Shown piece after piece: positions 42,828 through 51,746 of a DNA stretch of 64,000 nt. A model generated the notes under the pieces. It searched no databases. It was not told where the DNA came from and saw only the letters and a list, made by a program, of their open reading frames with translations. The stretch lies in the NCBI GenBank assembly GCA_020848905.1, contig JADLHG010000038.1, positions 85,652-149,651 on the forward strand. The letters are read 5' to 3'. Within the stretch, counting starts at the first letter, position 1, and each line of letters opens with the position of its first letter. This DNA is from Deltaproteobacteria bacterium. GTDB taxonomy: Bacteria; Myxococcota_A; Polyangia; GCA-2747355; JADLHG01. Made by a program: the position numbers and the translations under genes.

Positions 42828-44435
42828 CTACGGTAGGACCGCGGGCGTCTCGGGGATCGCGGGCGTCTCGGGGGCTGGATAGCGCGCGGCGAGGTCGTCG
42901 GGGATGCGACCCTCGCTGGCGATGCGCCGGTAGATCTCCGCCGCCTGCCGCGGCCGGCGCTCCTTCTTAGGGTCGTTCTTGTCCACGGCGTAGAGCCCCA
43001 TGCGGATCTCCATCCCGTGGTTCCATTCGTAGTTGTCCATGAAGGTCCAGTAGAAGTACCCCCGCACGTCCGCGCCGTCGCGCACCGCCCGCTGCAGCCA
43101 GGTCAGGTGCTCCACCAGAAACTTCGGCGCCCGGCCGTTGTCCCTCGGGTCGTCGGCGCCGTTCTCGGTGACGATCACCGGCACGCCGAAGCGCTTCCCC
43201 TCCATCGCCGCCTCGTAGATCCCGCGCGGGTAGTCCTCCCAGACCTGCATGGTGAGCGGGTTGAAGGTCGTGAGCGGCGAGAGCTTCGGGACCACGGGGT
43301 CGACGGTCCCCGGCACCGTGATGCGCGTGTAGTAGTTCACGCCGAGGTAGTCCATGCGGCCCGCGAGGTCGGGGCGCTTCACCACCTTGCGGTCGAGCCC
43401 CGCGTCGAGCTCTCCCTTGATCACCGCGTTCAGGAAGGCCGTGTTGTAGAGGTAATAGAGGCTCTCGGCCCCCCGCATGTCCAGCTCGCGCTTCGGATTC
43501 GCCGGCCGCACGGAGGTCAGATTGTAGACCAGCCCCACCTGCGCGGGCTTGCCGTCTCCGTCGGCGTCCACCGTGTCGCCGGCGCGCACGGCGTCCACCA
43601 TGCGCGCGTGGGCCTCGATCATGGCCATGATCACGGCCTTGGCCTCCACGGGGCGCATCATCACGCCGGGCGGATTGGTCCGGTCCGCCGTCGGAAAGAG
43701 GTAGCCCGCCAGCACGACCGCGAGGGGTTCGTTGAGCGTGGCCCAGAGGTCTACGCGATCGCCGAATTCGCGCGCCACGAAGGCCGAGTACTTGGCGATT
43801 TCGCGCAGCAGGGTCGGCGCGTCCAGCCAGCCGCGCGCGGTGCAGGTATCGAGGTCCTTGTGACAGCCGACGGCGTCGTGAATCCAGCGCGGCAGCGTGT
43901 AGTGGTTGAGCGTCACGAGCGGCGTGAGCCCGCGCGCCCGCATGGCGTCGAACATGCGTCGGTAGTGCGCGAGCGCCTTCGGGTTGGCGATGGCCTTGAG
44001 CGCCTCGTGCCCCTCGACGCCCACGGTGCTCTTCGGGAAGATGCGACTCCACTCGAGGCTGGAGCGCATGGCGTTGTTCCCGAGCCCCTTCGCGGCGAGC
44101 TCGTAGTCCTTCTCGTAGAGCTCCCAGTGGCCGGGCCCGACGGTGACCGGCTGCCCGGAGAGGTGCGTCGTGCCGTCGGCGACGAGCTCGGGGGTCGAGA
44201 CCCAGTCGTACCAGTCCGACCCGCGGTCCTCGCACTCCTCGGCCGGGAGCGTGGGGCAGCCCATCTCCGCCTGAAATCCGGCGATGGCCGTGCCGAAGAG
44301 AAAGCCCCGGGGGAAGAGCTGGACGGGGCGCCCCTCGTCGCTCGCGCAGCCGCCGAGCAGTGTCGCCAGCACCATCGGGATGCGAAGCGCGTACCACGCT
44401 CCACGGGACCTGCTCGCGCGCACGGCGTAAACCAT
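42828..44435 (-). CDS. Glycoside hydrolase family 1 lipoprotein (beta-glucosidase-like)
   Basis: A 535-residue lipoprotein (lipobox LLGGC, Cys30) with a GH1 TIM barrel. The N-part contains FPRGFLFGTAIAGFQAEM, typical of GH1. Acid/base is in WATLNEPLAV (Glu236) and nucleophile in IVTENGADD (Glu424). Also visible are SRIFPKS and NHYTLPRW. The lipid anchor makes it surface- or periplasm-bound. It hydrolyses beta-linked glucosides or galactosides; the exact sugar is unknown. ATG 44435 sits 8 bases after the stop of the CBM-like gene; a GTG at 44447 overlapping that stop is an alternative start. An operon of two. Confidence 0.88.
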   Translation of the reverse strand: MVYAVRASRSRGAWYALRIPMVLATLLGGCASDEGRPVQLFPRGFLFGTAIAGFQAEMGCPTLPAEECEDRGSDWYDWVSTPELVADGTTHLSGQPVTVGPGHWELYEKDYELAAKGLGNNAMRSSLEWSRIFPKSTVGVEGHEALKAIANPKALAHYRRMFDAMRARGLTPLVTLNHYTLPRWIHDAVGCHKDLDTCTARGWLDAPTLLREIAKYSAFVAREFGDRVDLWATLNEPLAVVLAGYLFPTADRTNPPGVMMRPVEAKAVIMAMIEAHARMVDAVRAGDTVDADGDGKPAQVGLVYNLTSVRPANPKRELDMRGAESLYYLYNTAFLNAVIKGELDAGLDRKVVKRPDLAGRMDYLGVNYYTRITVPGTVDPVVPKLSPLTTFNPLTMQVWEDYPRGIYEAAMEGKRFGVPVIVTENGADDPRDNGRAPKFLVEHLTWLQRAVRDGADVRGYFYWTFMDNYEWNHGMEIRMGLYAVDKNDPKKERRPRQAAEIYRRIASEGRIPDDLAARYPAPETPAIPETPAVLP

Positions 44436-44443
44436 CGGAGGTG

Positions 44444-46486
44444 TCACTCCAGCGTCAGCTCGTCGAAGAAGAGGCTCTCGCGCTCGAGCTCGCGATCGCC
44501 GAAGAGGATCACGGCCGTCGTCAGCCCGGCGAGGCTCACCCCGGGGGCCTTGAAGTCGCTCAGCGGGATGCGAACCTTCTGCCAGTCGCCCGTCACCGAG
44601 GCGTACTTGGACAGCTTCACCTTGGCGCGCTTCCGACCGCTCTGCAGCACGAGGTCCGCCGTCTCCCCGCCCTTCTCGCCGCGCACCCAGAAGGCGAGGT
44701 GCGAGTAGCCGCGCGCGTCGAGCAGGCCGAGCCCCACGGCCACGAGAGCGTACGCGGGCCCCCCCACGCGTGACGCGGTCAGCTTGAGCCCGTGCCCCAC
44801 CTTGCCGGCGCCGCGGAGCTCGACCGCGAGCCCCGCTCCCCCGGCCTTCTCGACGGTGATCGAGCCGGCGAGGTCGGAGAGCTTCGTGCGCGGTCCGTCG
44901 AAGCGCGCGAGCACGAGCGGGCTCCGCTCGCCGACCAGGCGCAGCTCGCCGAGCTCGATCCACCCGGCCATGCGCTCCGCTCCCGAGACGCCGAGGGCCA
45001 GGCGGCGCAGCTCGCCGAGGCCTCCCTTGCCACCGTACGCCGCGACGGCGCTCGCAAAGGCGGCCAGAGGAATACGCGCGGTGGACCAGTCGGGCTTGAG
45101 CCGCGCCAGGTAGCTCCCGAGGCTGAGCCGCGGCTCGTGGCCCTTGTCGTCGCGCAGGCTCACCGTCACCGACCCCGGCGGCATCGTCCCGCGCACCTTG
45201 AGCTCGAGCGTCTTGACCGAGGCGGGCGCGGTCGCCGGCAGGTCCGCCATGAACCCCGCGTACTCCTCGGGCTTGGTGAAGTCGAAGGCGAGCCGCAGGG
45301 CGCCGGGTTTGCGCTGCACGCGCAGGTTCGCCTCCACCTGGTAGCTCGAGGCGAAGACGCTCAGCGGCCGGCGGTGCGCGTTCACGCTCGCGCGCGTCGA
45401 GAAGTCGTCGAGGAGCACGGCACCACCGGGCTTGTCCGGCACCGCATAGCGGGTGCGCGGCGCATCCGGGGGGTCGCAGCCCTGCACCCCCGGGCCCTCC
45501 TCGTAGCAGAGCCAGGCCTTCTGCGCCCGGCCGTGCTTCAAGGTGAGGCGACCGTGGTTCGGCACCTCCAGCGCCTCCTCTCCCGACGCGGAGGAGAGGT
45601 GCAGTTTGAGGTTCGGGCGCGCCCCCCGCACCTTCACCTTCACTCCGTCGGCGGTGGCGGTGAGCTCCGCGAGCCGCGGCGCGGGGCCGCTCAGGCCGAG
45701 GCCGGCGATCTCGAGGCTCGCGCGCGGAGGCGCCGGCTCGGCGCTCTGGATGGCGAGAGAGTGCACCGTGACCATGGCCCGATTCTCGGGTCCCCGATAA
45801 CGGAACGCTTCGAGCGGGATCACGTACCGCCGGAAGACGCGGTCGAGGTCCAGGTAGTAGTCCCAGTAGTGCAGCTTGCCGGGCCCTACTCGCTCGGCGA
45901 GCGAGAGTCTCACCGGCCCGAGGGTGCCGCGCGCCACGAGGACGAACGCCCCGCGCTTGGGTGGCCGCATCCCGTGGCCCGAGCGCACGCCGAAGGTTCG
46001 TTCGACCACCAGTCGCTCCGGCGCGCTCTCGGTGACCGTGGCCGAGAAGCTGCCACCGAGCTTCACCCCCAGCCCGACGAGCAGCGGCTCGGCCTCGTCG
46101 GGCTCGTCGGCGTCGGTCTGCGGAGCGAGGCGCTTCGGCCCGGCCGCCCACTCCCCGCGGTCGCGGTGACACTCGCCGCGGAGCGTCCGCGTTCCCTCCT
46201 CGACGCGCACCTGATGGTCGAGCGCCGGCTGAACCTCGATCGCGATCTGGTTCGATCCCTTGACCGTCCGCACCTGCCGCGAGGCTGGCGCGCCGACCTT
46301 CTTGCCGGCCAGGTCGAGCCCTTGCCAGGTCACCGCGGCCTCCCCCGCCTCCGTCGTGCTGAAGGCCACGAGGAGGTTCGCGCCGTGATACCGGCAGCGC
46401 AGCGAGCGACCGGGCTTGGCGACGGCGGAAGCGCCTGACAGCCCCACGAGACACATCACCGCGACCTGCCATCTCCGTCGAGACAT
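44444..46486 (-). CDS. Exported multi-domain beta-sandwich protein (CBM/CIA30-like)
   Basis: A 680-residue exported protein with signal peptide (VAVMCLVGLSGASAVA). It has an N-terminal domain, then at least two CBM11/CIA30-like jelly rolls recognisable by WSTARIPLAAF and WQKVRIPLSDFKAPG, each preceded by a GALRLAF or YSHLAFWVRG strand. DFSTRASVNAHRRPL begins the middle domain. Such domains usually bind polysaccharide. It is the first gene of an operon with the GH1 lipoprotein (8-base gap), suggesting a partner that presents or localises substrate. AGAGGTG precedes ATG 46486. Confidence 0.72.
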   Translation of the reverse strand: MSRRRWQVAVMCLVGLSGASAVAKPGRSLRCRYHGANLLVAFSTTEAGEAAVTWQGLDLAGKKVGAPASRQVRTVKGSNQIAIEVQPALDHQVRVEEGTRTLRGECHRDRGEWAAGPKRLAPQTDADEPDEAEPLLVGLGVKLGGSFSATVTESAPERLVVERTFGVRSGHGMRPPKRGAFVLVARGTLGPVRLSLAERVGPGKLHYWDYYLDLDRVFRRYVIPLEAFRYRGPENRAMVTVHSLAIQSAEPAPPRASLEIAGLGLSGPAPRLAELTATADGVKVKVRGARPNLKLHLSSASGEEALEVPNHGRLTLKHGRAQKAWLCYEEGPGVQGCDPPDAPRTRYAVPDKPGGAVLLDDFSTRASVNAHRRPLSVFASSYQVEANLRVQRKPGALRLAFDFTKPEEYAGFMADLPATAPASVKTLELKVRGTMPPGSVTVSLRDDKGHEPRLSLGSYLARLKPDWSTARIPLAAFASAVAAYGGKGGLGELRRLALGVSGAERMAGWIELGELRLVGERSPLVLARFDGPRTKLSDLAGSITVEKAGGAGLAVELRGAGKVGHGLKLTASRVGGPAYALVAVGLGLLDARGYSHLAFWVRGEKGGETADLVLQSGRKRAKVKLSKYASVTGDWQKVRIPLSDFKAPGVSLAGLTTAVILFGDRELERESLFFDELTLE

Positions 46487-46578
46487 CGCACCTCTGCTTC
46501 GGTTGGGGAGGGGCCGAATCTACGGCGTGCCCCGGGTTGGGCGCAACCCTCGGGCGAAGCTCTCGGGCGCCGCGCCGG

Positions 46579-47040
46579 TCAGCGGGGACGCCGCGCCGGC
46601 CAGACGCGCGCCACGCGCCCCCGCAAGACGAGGACCTCGTCGTCGCAGGTCAGCTCGAGACCCACCAGGGCTCCACGCGGCGGGGCGCCGGCAGCATCGC
46701 AGTAGAAGCTGCAGCCACCGACCGACAGATCCCGGAGCGCCACTCGGTGCGGCAAGGGTGCCGGCAGCGACGCGTCGAGGGGGCCGCCGAGCGAGCGGAG
46801 CTGAAACGTCCCTGCGACGTGGTCCTCGGAGAAGACGGGGAGCCGCTTCGCCTCGCGCCGGTTCCCGGCCGCCGAGGGGAAGGGTGCCCCCTCGTCGATC
46901 CCGCGCAGGTGCCACTGCCGCTTCATCTGGCGGCGCATCAGATCGAAGACCACGCGCCCGAGGGCCACCTGCACAGCGGCGGGGAGTTCGTCGAAGGCGA
47001 GGCTAACGCCGCACTCGGTGGAAGAGGAGGTTCGGCTCAC
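46579..47040 (-). CDS. PilZ-domain protein
   Basis: A 153-residue protein with a C-terminal PilZ domain. The c-di-GMP signature is NRREAKRLPV (an RxxxR-type motif) and, after a strand, RDLSVGGCSFYC ([D/N]xSxxG). An N-terminal helix (about residues 10-50, basic) precedes it. Start is GTG 47040 (MSRTSSSTE) with GAGGACCAC upstream. It lies 15 bases behind the small Cys-rich gene, probably one operon. Role: cytoplasmic c-di-GMP receptor, target unknown. Confidence 0.8.
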   Translation of the reverse strand: MSRTSSSTECGVSLAFDELPAAVQVALGRVVFDLMRRQMKRQWHLRGIDEGAPFPSAAGNRREAKRLPVFSEDHVAGTFQLRSLGGPLDASLPAPLPHRVALRDLSVGGCSFYCDAAGAPPRGALVGLELTCDDEVLVLRGRVARVWPARRPR

Positions 47041-47055
47041 GTGGTCCTCTACGGC

Positions 47056-47589
47056 CTACCGTACGGCGCACTGCCCCTGCACGCAGCGGGCGCTCTCGCC
47101 GTAGACGCGGCTCTTGCAGCATTCGAGCCCCGCACAGAGGGTGCGCTGGCGTCGCTGCTCCCAGGCCCGAGCCGCTGCACGATGTACCGGACGACGCCAC
47201 GCCTGTCCACAGGGCGGACACGTACATGGCTCCGCCGGATCGATCAAGGTGCAATCCGCGTCGACCGAGCACGCGCGCTCCGGCGCCGGGGGCAGCGTCG
47301 GGGGCACGGGCGGGGTCGCGGGCGGCGTCGCGGTAGGTCGCGGCGAAGCGTCCGTGCTGTCCTCGGCGTCGAGAACCCGCGCCGCCCCGAGCCACCAGAC
47401 GAGCCCCGCCCAGAGGCGAAAGGCCTCGCGGTCCAGGACCGGCGCCACGGAACGGTGAGCCCGGACCGCTGGCCCGGCGAGCGCGCTCGGCGACGGCCGG
47501 TGGTGCAGCCGCGGACGCGCTCCGAGGCTCCCCGCTCCGAGGAGGGGCCCCGCCAACACGAGGAGCATGACCAGTCGCGGCGTCCGCAT
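47056..47589 (-). CDS. Small exported protein with C-terminal Cys cluster
   Basis: A 177-residue protein. ATG 47589 opens a signal peptide (MLLVLAGPLLGAGSLGARP). The N-part is low complexity (Pro/Thr-rich APPPTPP); the C-part holds a compact Cys cluster (DADCTLIDPAEPCTCPPC, then LCAGLECCKSRVYGES, then CVQGQCAVR). This is a typical disulfide-knot tail of myxobacterial secreted proteins. Function unknown. Operon with the PilZ gene, divergent from the lipoprotein at 47669. Confidence 0.55.
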   Translation of the reverse strand: MRTPRLVMLLVLAGPLLGAGSLGARPRLHHRPSPSALAGPAVRAHRSVAPVLDREAFRLWAGLVWWLGAARVLDAEDSTDASPRPTATPPATPPVPPTLPPAPERACSVDADCTLIDPAEPCTCPPCGQAWRRPVHRAAARAWEQRRQRTLCAGLECCKSRVYGESARCVQGQCAVR

Positions 47590-47668
47590 ATCGCGTCTTT
47601 CTCGCAGCAGGATAGCACGGGCGATGTCTATACTGCGGCCGGCTGGCCGGTCCCAGGGAGGAATACGA

Positions 47669-48652
47669 ATGTATCTTCGCATACGCCATGGAACCCGCAT
47701 GCGCCGGGCCCACGTCCTCGTCTTCGCGACCGCGCTGCTTGCGGGATGCGCCTCGTCCCCGATGACCTCGGTGGACCTGGGCGCAACCGACGGCTCCCCG
47801 GCGGCGGACCTCTGGGCTCACGATCGCGGCGCCACCCCCGATGCGAGCCCCGTGGCCTGCTCCTATTCCGAGGCGGCGAGCCCGGGGAGCGACGGCCTCT
47901 GGGGGACCGCGGACGACCCGATCACCGGCGGCCAGACCGCCACCTACGCACCCTCAGGGCAGCAGCTCTCCTTCGCCCGCGTCACCCCCGGCCCCGACGG
48001 TCGCGTCGGCACGGCGGACGACGTGACGGAATCGCTCGTGCAGTTCACCTTCGACACCGCCGGTCGCCGCGCGGGTTCGAGAACCTATCACGCACCCGGG
48101 GCCGACGGCCGCTGGGGCACCGGGGACGACCTTCAGAACCAGCGCGAGAGCTACTCCTACGACGCCCAGGGTCGCCGCGCGGACCGCACCATCTTCAACA
48201 AGGCGGGGCCCGACGGCGTATGGGGCTCGGCCGACGACGTGATCGGCGCGCGCCACGTCTACGCCGACTTCGTGCCCTTCCTGAAGGACACCGAGTCGCG
48301 GATCGAGATCGTCTACGACGACCCCGGCGCGGATGGCCGCTGGGCGACTCCCGACGACCGGGTCTGGATGGCCTTCCGGAAGGTGCCGACCACCCGCGCC
48401 GCCGGAGAATGGAGCCTCGAGTCACGCGCCTCGTCGGCCCCCGGAGTCGATGGGAAGTGGGGCACCGACGACGATCCGGTCCGCCAGCGTGCGGTGTGGC
48501 AGTGCGAGGCCAAGACGCGCACGATGAGCGTCTATCGGGGACCGGGCACGGACGGGACCTGGGGCACGACGGACGACGAGGTGCAATCGCGCGCCAGCCT
48601 GACCACCAACGGCGGCTGCCCCTTCTCGCTCTGTGCGGTGAAGATCGATTGA
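47669..48652 (+). CDS. Repeat lipoprotein with seven PGxDGxWGTxDD units
   Basis: A 327-residue lipoprotein (lipobox LLAGC, Cys27) consisting mostly of seven spaced units of PGxDGxWGTxDD type: PGSDGLWGTADD, PGPDGRVGTADD, PGADGRWGTGDD, AGPDGVWGSADD, PGADGRWATPDD, PGVDGKWGTDDD and PGTDGTWGTTDD. The paired Asp residues resemble calcium-binding turns of thrombospondin-3-like repeats. Between units are YD-like strand pairs (SYSYDAQGRRADRTI). Likely a surface-exposed, calcium-structured adhesin-like lipoprotein; function is inferred only. AGGGAGG about 8 bases before ATG 47669. Confidence 0.75.
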   Translation: MYLRIRHGTRMRRAHVLVFATALLAGCASSPMTSVDLGATDGSPAADLWAHDRGATPDASPVACSYSEAASPGSDGLWGTADDPITGGQTATYAPSGQQLSFARVTPGPDGRVGTADDVTESLVQFTFDTAGRRAGSRTYHAPGADGRWGTGDDLQNQRESYSYDAQGRRADRTIFNKAGPDGVWGSADDVIGARHVYADFVPFLKDTESRIEIVYDDPGADGRWATPDDRVWMAFRKVPTTRAAGEWSLESRASSAPGVDGKWGTDDDPVRQRAVWQCEAKTRTMSVYRGPGTDGTWGTTDDEVQSRASLTTNGGCPFSLCAVKID

Positions 48653-48725
48653 AGTGCGCGCGCCATCGGTACGGACCCCTCGAGCGGGGAGTCGCACCAT
48701 GGCGCGTAGAAGAAGGGAGAAGGCG

Positions 48726-50189
48726 ATGCAGAAGGCGATCTACCTCACGACGGTCCTGGCCCTCGCGGCGGGCTGCGCGACCCCCGGCGATGGCGCGCGG
48801 TGCAGGACCCCGGCCGACGCGACGCGTCCGCCCGCCGCAGCGGCTCGCCCGGCGGAGCCGCCCAGCCCGTCGGCCGCTCCCGACGAAGCGCTGCTCGACG
48901 GAGTTCCCGGGTCCGCGCTCGGGCTCGCCGTCCTCAATCGCGCCATGCTCGCCGGGCCCACGACCTCGCTCTTGCAGGGCGCCGCGCTGCGTTCCGCTCT
49001 CTCGAGCTATCTCGTGCGCGCGGTCGGCGTGGACCTCTCGGCGGTGGATGGCCTGGTGGCCTACGTCGTCGCGTTCGAGCCGCGGCCACGCTTCGCCGTG
49101 ATCGCGCGCGTCCCCGGGCTCGGCAAGGGCGCCGCGCTGAAGGCCCCGAGCGCCGGGAATCATCGCGGCGTCCCCCTGGCGCGTCTCGACGACGGCCTCG
49201 TCGCGGCGATCGCACCGACGGGCGTCTTGCTCGGGGAACGCGAGGCGGTCGAGCAGGGGATCGACGTCTCGCAGAAGCGGCGACCGGGCCTGGCGGCGGG
49301 GACGACCCTCGCGGCCGTCCGGCGCGAGCTGACCTCGGACGTGCTGCTCCTCGCGGCGCTGGACATGCCGAGCGCCAAGGAGCTTGCCGCGGTGACGCAG
49401 CAGCTGGGCCTGCAGCTCGCACTGCTACGGGTCCGCCAATCGCGGCGTGGCACGAGCCTCCAGGTGGACGTGGATGGAGACCCCCAGCGCATGGCCGGGG
49501 CCGCGCAGCTCCTCGGAGGCGGCATGAAGATGGCCGAGTCGCTGCTGCGCAAGCGTATGGAGACGGCCACGAACGGCGCCAACGTCGCCGAAGGAGTGGC
49601 CGCCATCCTGGGCTACTACCACGCGGTAGGCTTTCTCGAGGAGGCCGCGCCGAAGGTGAACGGCGGACGGCTCACGAGCTCGTACGTGCTGCCGAGGCTC
49701 GAGGGACCGATCGGGCTCATGGCGGTAGCCGGCGTGCTCGCGGCCGTGGCCGTCCCAGCCTTCATCAAATACCTCCGTCGCGCGAAGGCCGTCGAGGCCA
49801 AGGAGTCCCTCGCCAGCCTGCAGCGCGCCACCGCAGCGCATTACGCCGCCGGCCGGAAGAAGGGGGCGCGGTATGCCTTCCCCACCTCCACGGGCTGGGC
49901 CCCGGAGAAGCCGTGCTGCGGCGCGGGCGACCAGAAGAAGTGCCCGGGCGGCAAGGAGGCCTTCGCCCACCAGAGCTTTCGCGCGCTCGACTTCGCGCTC
50001 ACGGAACCACACTACTACCAGTACCGCATCACGAGCACCGGCCGCGGAAAGCGCGCCGCCATCACGCTCGAGGCGCGCGGCGATCTGAACTGCAACGGCA
50101 AGCCGTCGAGCTACAAGGTGCAGGGGAAGCTGGACGCGAAGGGAGAGCTCGAGTTCGGCGAGCTCGAGGCGATCGACCCGCTCGAGTAG
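48726..50189 (+). CDS. Lipoprotein fused to a type IV pilin-like domain
   Basis: A 487-residue protein with a lipobox (LALAAGC, Cys17). A long N-terminal domain of unknown type (about 45-320) precedes a C-terminal part that mirrors a type IV pilin. The hydrophobic helix is GLMAVAGVLAAVAVPAFIKY (about residues 328-350), then LRRAKAVEAKESLASLQRAT, with head-domain features FPTSTGW, CC pair, HYYQYRI and EARGDLNCNGK. The pilin helix lacks the prepilin-peptidase site: the position of GFTLIE reads GPIGLM, so it cannot be processed at the usual place. The gene has GGGAG about 7 bases before the ATG. No pil genes are adjacent; a MinD-like gene converges on it. Fusion of a lipid anchor to a pilin core is unusual. 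Confidence 0.7.
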   Translation: MQKAIYLTTVLALAAGCATPGDGARCRTPADATRPPAAAARPAEPPSPSAAPDEALLDGVPGSALGLAVLNRAMLAGPTTSLLQGAALRSALSSYLVRAVGVDLSAVDGLVAYVVAFEPRPRFAVIARVPGLGKGAALKAPSAGNHRGVPLARLDDGLVAAIAPTGVLLGEREAVEQGIDVSQKRRPGLAAGTTLAAVRRELTSDVLLLAALDMPSAKELAAVTQQLGLQLALLRVRQSRRGTSLQVDVDGDPQRMAGAAQLLGGGMKMAESLLRKRMETATNGANVAEGVAAILGYYHAVGFLEEAAPKVNGGRLTSSYVLPRLEGPIGLMAVAGVLAAVAVPAFIKYLRRAKAVEAKESLASLQRATAAHYAAGRKKGARYAFPTSTGWAPEKPCCGAGDQKKCPGGKEAFAHQSFRALDFALTEPHYYQYRITSTGRGKRAAITLEARGDLNCNGKPSSYKVQGKLDAKGELEFGELEAIDPLE

Positions 50190-50196
50190 CGGCGCT

Positions 50197-51651
50197 CTAA
50201 GACGGTGTCGCCTGCCGGAGATAGCCCACGAGCGAGCTGGCCTGCTGCGGATCGGTGAAGCGCACCACCACCCGCCCGGTCGACTCGTCGTAGGAGTGCA
50301 GCTCCACGGAGACGGCCGGTAGCGCCGCTCCTCCGCCGCGCGCGCTCACCAGCCGGAAGGCTCCCGGCCCACGCACCTGCCCCGGACTCACGCGCACCCC
50401 CGCGATGCACGCCCCCGCCGCGTTGATCTGCACGAGCGTTCCCATGAGCCACGGCCCACCGAGCTGCACCTGCACGAAGTGACTGACCGAGAGTCGCGCG
50501 GAGCTGCGCTGGAATCGCTCCAGCTCGGCCAGAAAGCTCGCCGTCGGACCCTCGGCCACCTGGGCGAGCGCCTCGCGGCTGGGCGTCGGCCGGAGCGGCC
50601 CCGCCTGCGCCTCGGCTGGCAACGGGGGCGGCGCCGGCGCATCCAGATTCACGCTCTCCAGACCGAACTCGAAGGCCTGGTCCGCCGTGGACAGGGCCCG
50701 GCTCACCGCCGCGCGAATCTGATAGATCGGCGTCAGGTCCTGCGTCATCAGGGTCCGCGCCAGGCCGGCGATCTCGGTGGCGTTGGCGTCGGGCACGCTG
50801 TCGAGCACGATCGGCCGCCCTCGGTTCACGGAGCTGCGCACGCGCGGGTCGGCGCGCAGCGACGCCACGACCTCGGTCTGAAGCCCGAGGAAGCGCTCCG
50901 TCATGCGCTTCACGGCGAAGATGACGTCGCGGTCGCGCTCCGCCGCGAGCATATTCCCGATGAACTTGGCGTTGAATTCGCGGAGCAGGAGACGGAAGGG
51001 CTCGCCCAGCTCGGGCGCCTCCTCCTCGAGGAGCATGAGGAACGTGCTCACGCTCTCCATGCTGCTCCCCACCTCGAAGGCCCGCCCGCCGAAGGCCTTG
51101 GCCAGACGCGACGCGGCCACCCCGCTCGTCACGGCGCGCTGGAGCCGACGAAAGAGGGCCATCTTCAGGAAGCCGTAGCCGTTCTGGACCGAGGTGATCT
51201 CGGGGGTCATGACGACGAGCCGGATATCCGCCGCGTTGAAGAAGTCGAGCTGGTTGATGTCGGTGCCCGCGCCCACGTCGACGAGCAGGCAGTCGGTATC
51301 GAGGTGCGCGAGCTCGGCGATCAGGCGCTGCTTGGCGTCGTGCCGCGGACTGGCCGACCCGAGCACCTGCGAGGCGCCGCAGATGAGCGACAGCCCGGGC
51401 ACGCTGGTCGGCAGCACCAGCTCCGCGAGCGAGCCCACCCGCCGCTCCAGGAAGTCTTCGATGGTGCGGGGCGGACGGCCGATGCCGAAGAGGGAGTGCA
51501 GGTTCGCTGCACCCAGGTCCGCGTCGAGGGCCACCACCCGCGTCCCCCGCATGGCGAGCGTCGCGGCGAGATTGGCCACGACGAAGCTCTTGCCCACGCC
51601 CCCTTTGCCGCCCCCGACGGCGACGACGCGCTTCTTTGGGCCTGTGGTCAT
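50197..51651 (-). CDS. MinD/FlhG-like P-loop ATPase with C-terminal PilZ-like domain
   Basis: A 484-residue ATPase. The deviant Walker A is GGKGGVGKSFVVANL; a Walker B-type strand is DCLLVDVGAGTD. It continues with VVMTPEITSVQNGYGFLK, typical of FlhG/MinD relatives that position flagella, pili or other machines. An alpha-helical insertion (RLQRAVTSGVAASRLAK, about residues 165-235) separates the two halves of the domain. The C-terminal about 110 residues look PilZ-like: an RxxxR-type SSARLSVSHFVQV and a strand turn QINAAGACIAG in place of [D/N]xSxxG; the Asp/Ser are not conserved, so c-di-GMP binding is doubtful. The middle linker is Pro/Ala-rich. Converges on the lipoprotein-pilin gene, 7 bases apart. 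Confidence 0.8.
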   Translation of the reverse strand: MTTGPKKRVVAVGGGKGGVGKSFVVANLAATLAMRGTRVVALDADLGAANLHSLFGIGRPPRTIEDFLERRVGSLAELVLPTSVPGLSLICGASQVLGSASPRHDAKQRLIAELAHLDTDCLLVDVGAGTDINQLDFFNAADIRLVVMTPEITSVQNGYGFLKMALFRRLQRAVTSGVAASRLAKAFGGRAFEVGSSMESVSTFLMLLEEEAPELGEPFRLLLREFNAKFIGNMLAAERDRDVIFAVKRMTERFLGLQTEVVASLRADPRVRSSVNRGRPIVLDSVPDANATEIAGLARTLMTQDLTPIYQIRAAVSRALSTADQAFEFGLESVNLDAPAPPPLPAEAQAGPLRPTPSREALAQVAEGPTASFLAELERFQRSSARLSVSHFVQVQLGGPWLMGTLVQINAAGACIAGVRVSPGQVRGPGAFRLVSARGGGAALPAVSVELHSYDESTGRVVVRFTDPQQASSLVGYLRQATPS

Positions 51652-51746
51652 CTAAGGATCGATTTTTACACGGACTGCGCGCCTTTCGCCAGCAAAGGCG
51701 CGCGGCACCGTCCCCGCCGGCCCGAACGCAAGGGGCGACGCCGCCA

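Noticed and set aside
45543..45558. GACCGTGGTT resembling the array core inside the CBM-like gene
   Set aside because: Only 10 bases match and it lies within coding sequence; chance in GC-rich DNA.
42828..46472. One continuous open frame through both the GH1 and CBM-like genes
   Set aside because: Only the GH1 part is real in this frame; upstream of 44435 it is a shadow of the CBM-like gene in another frame.
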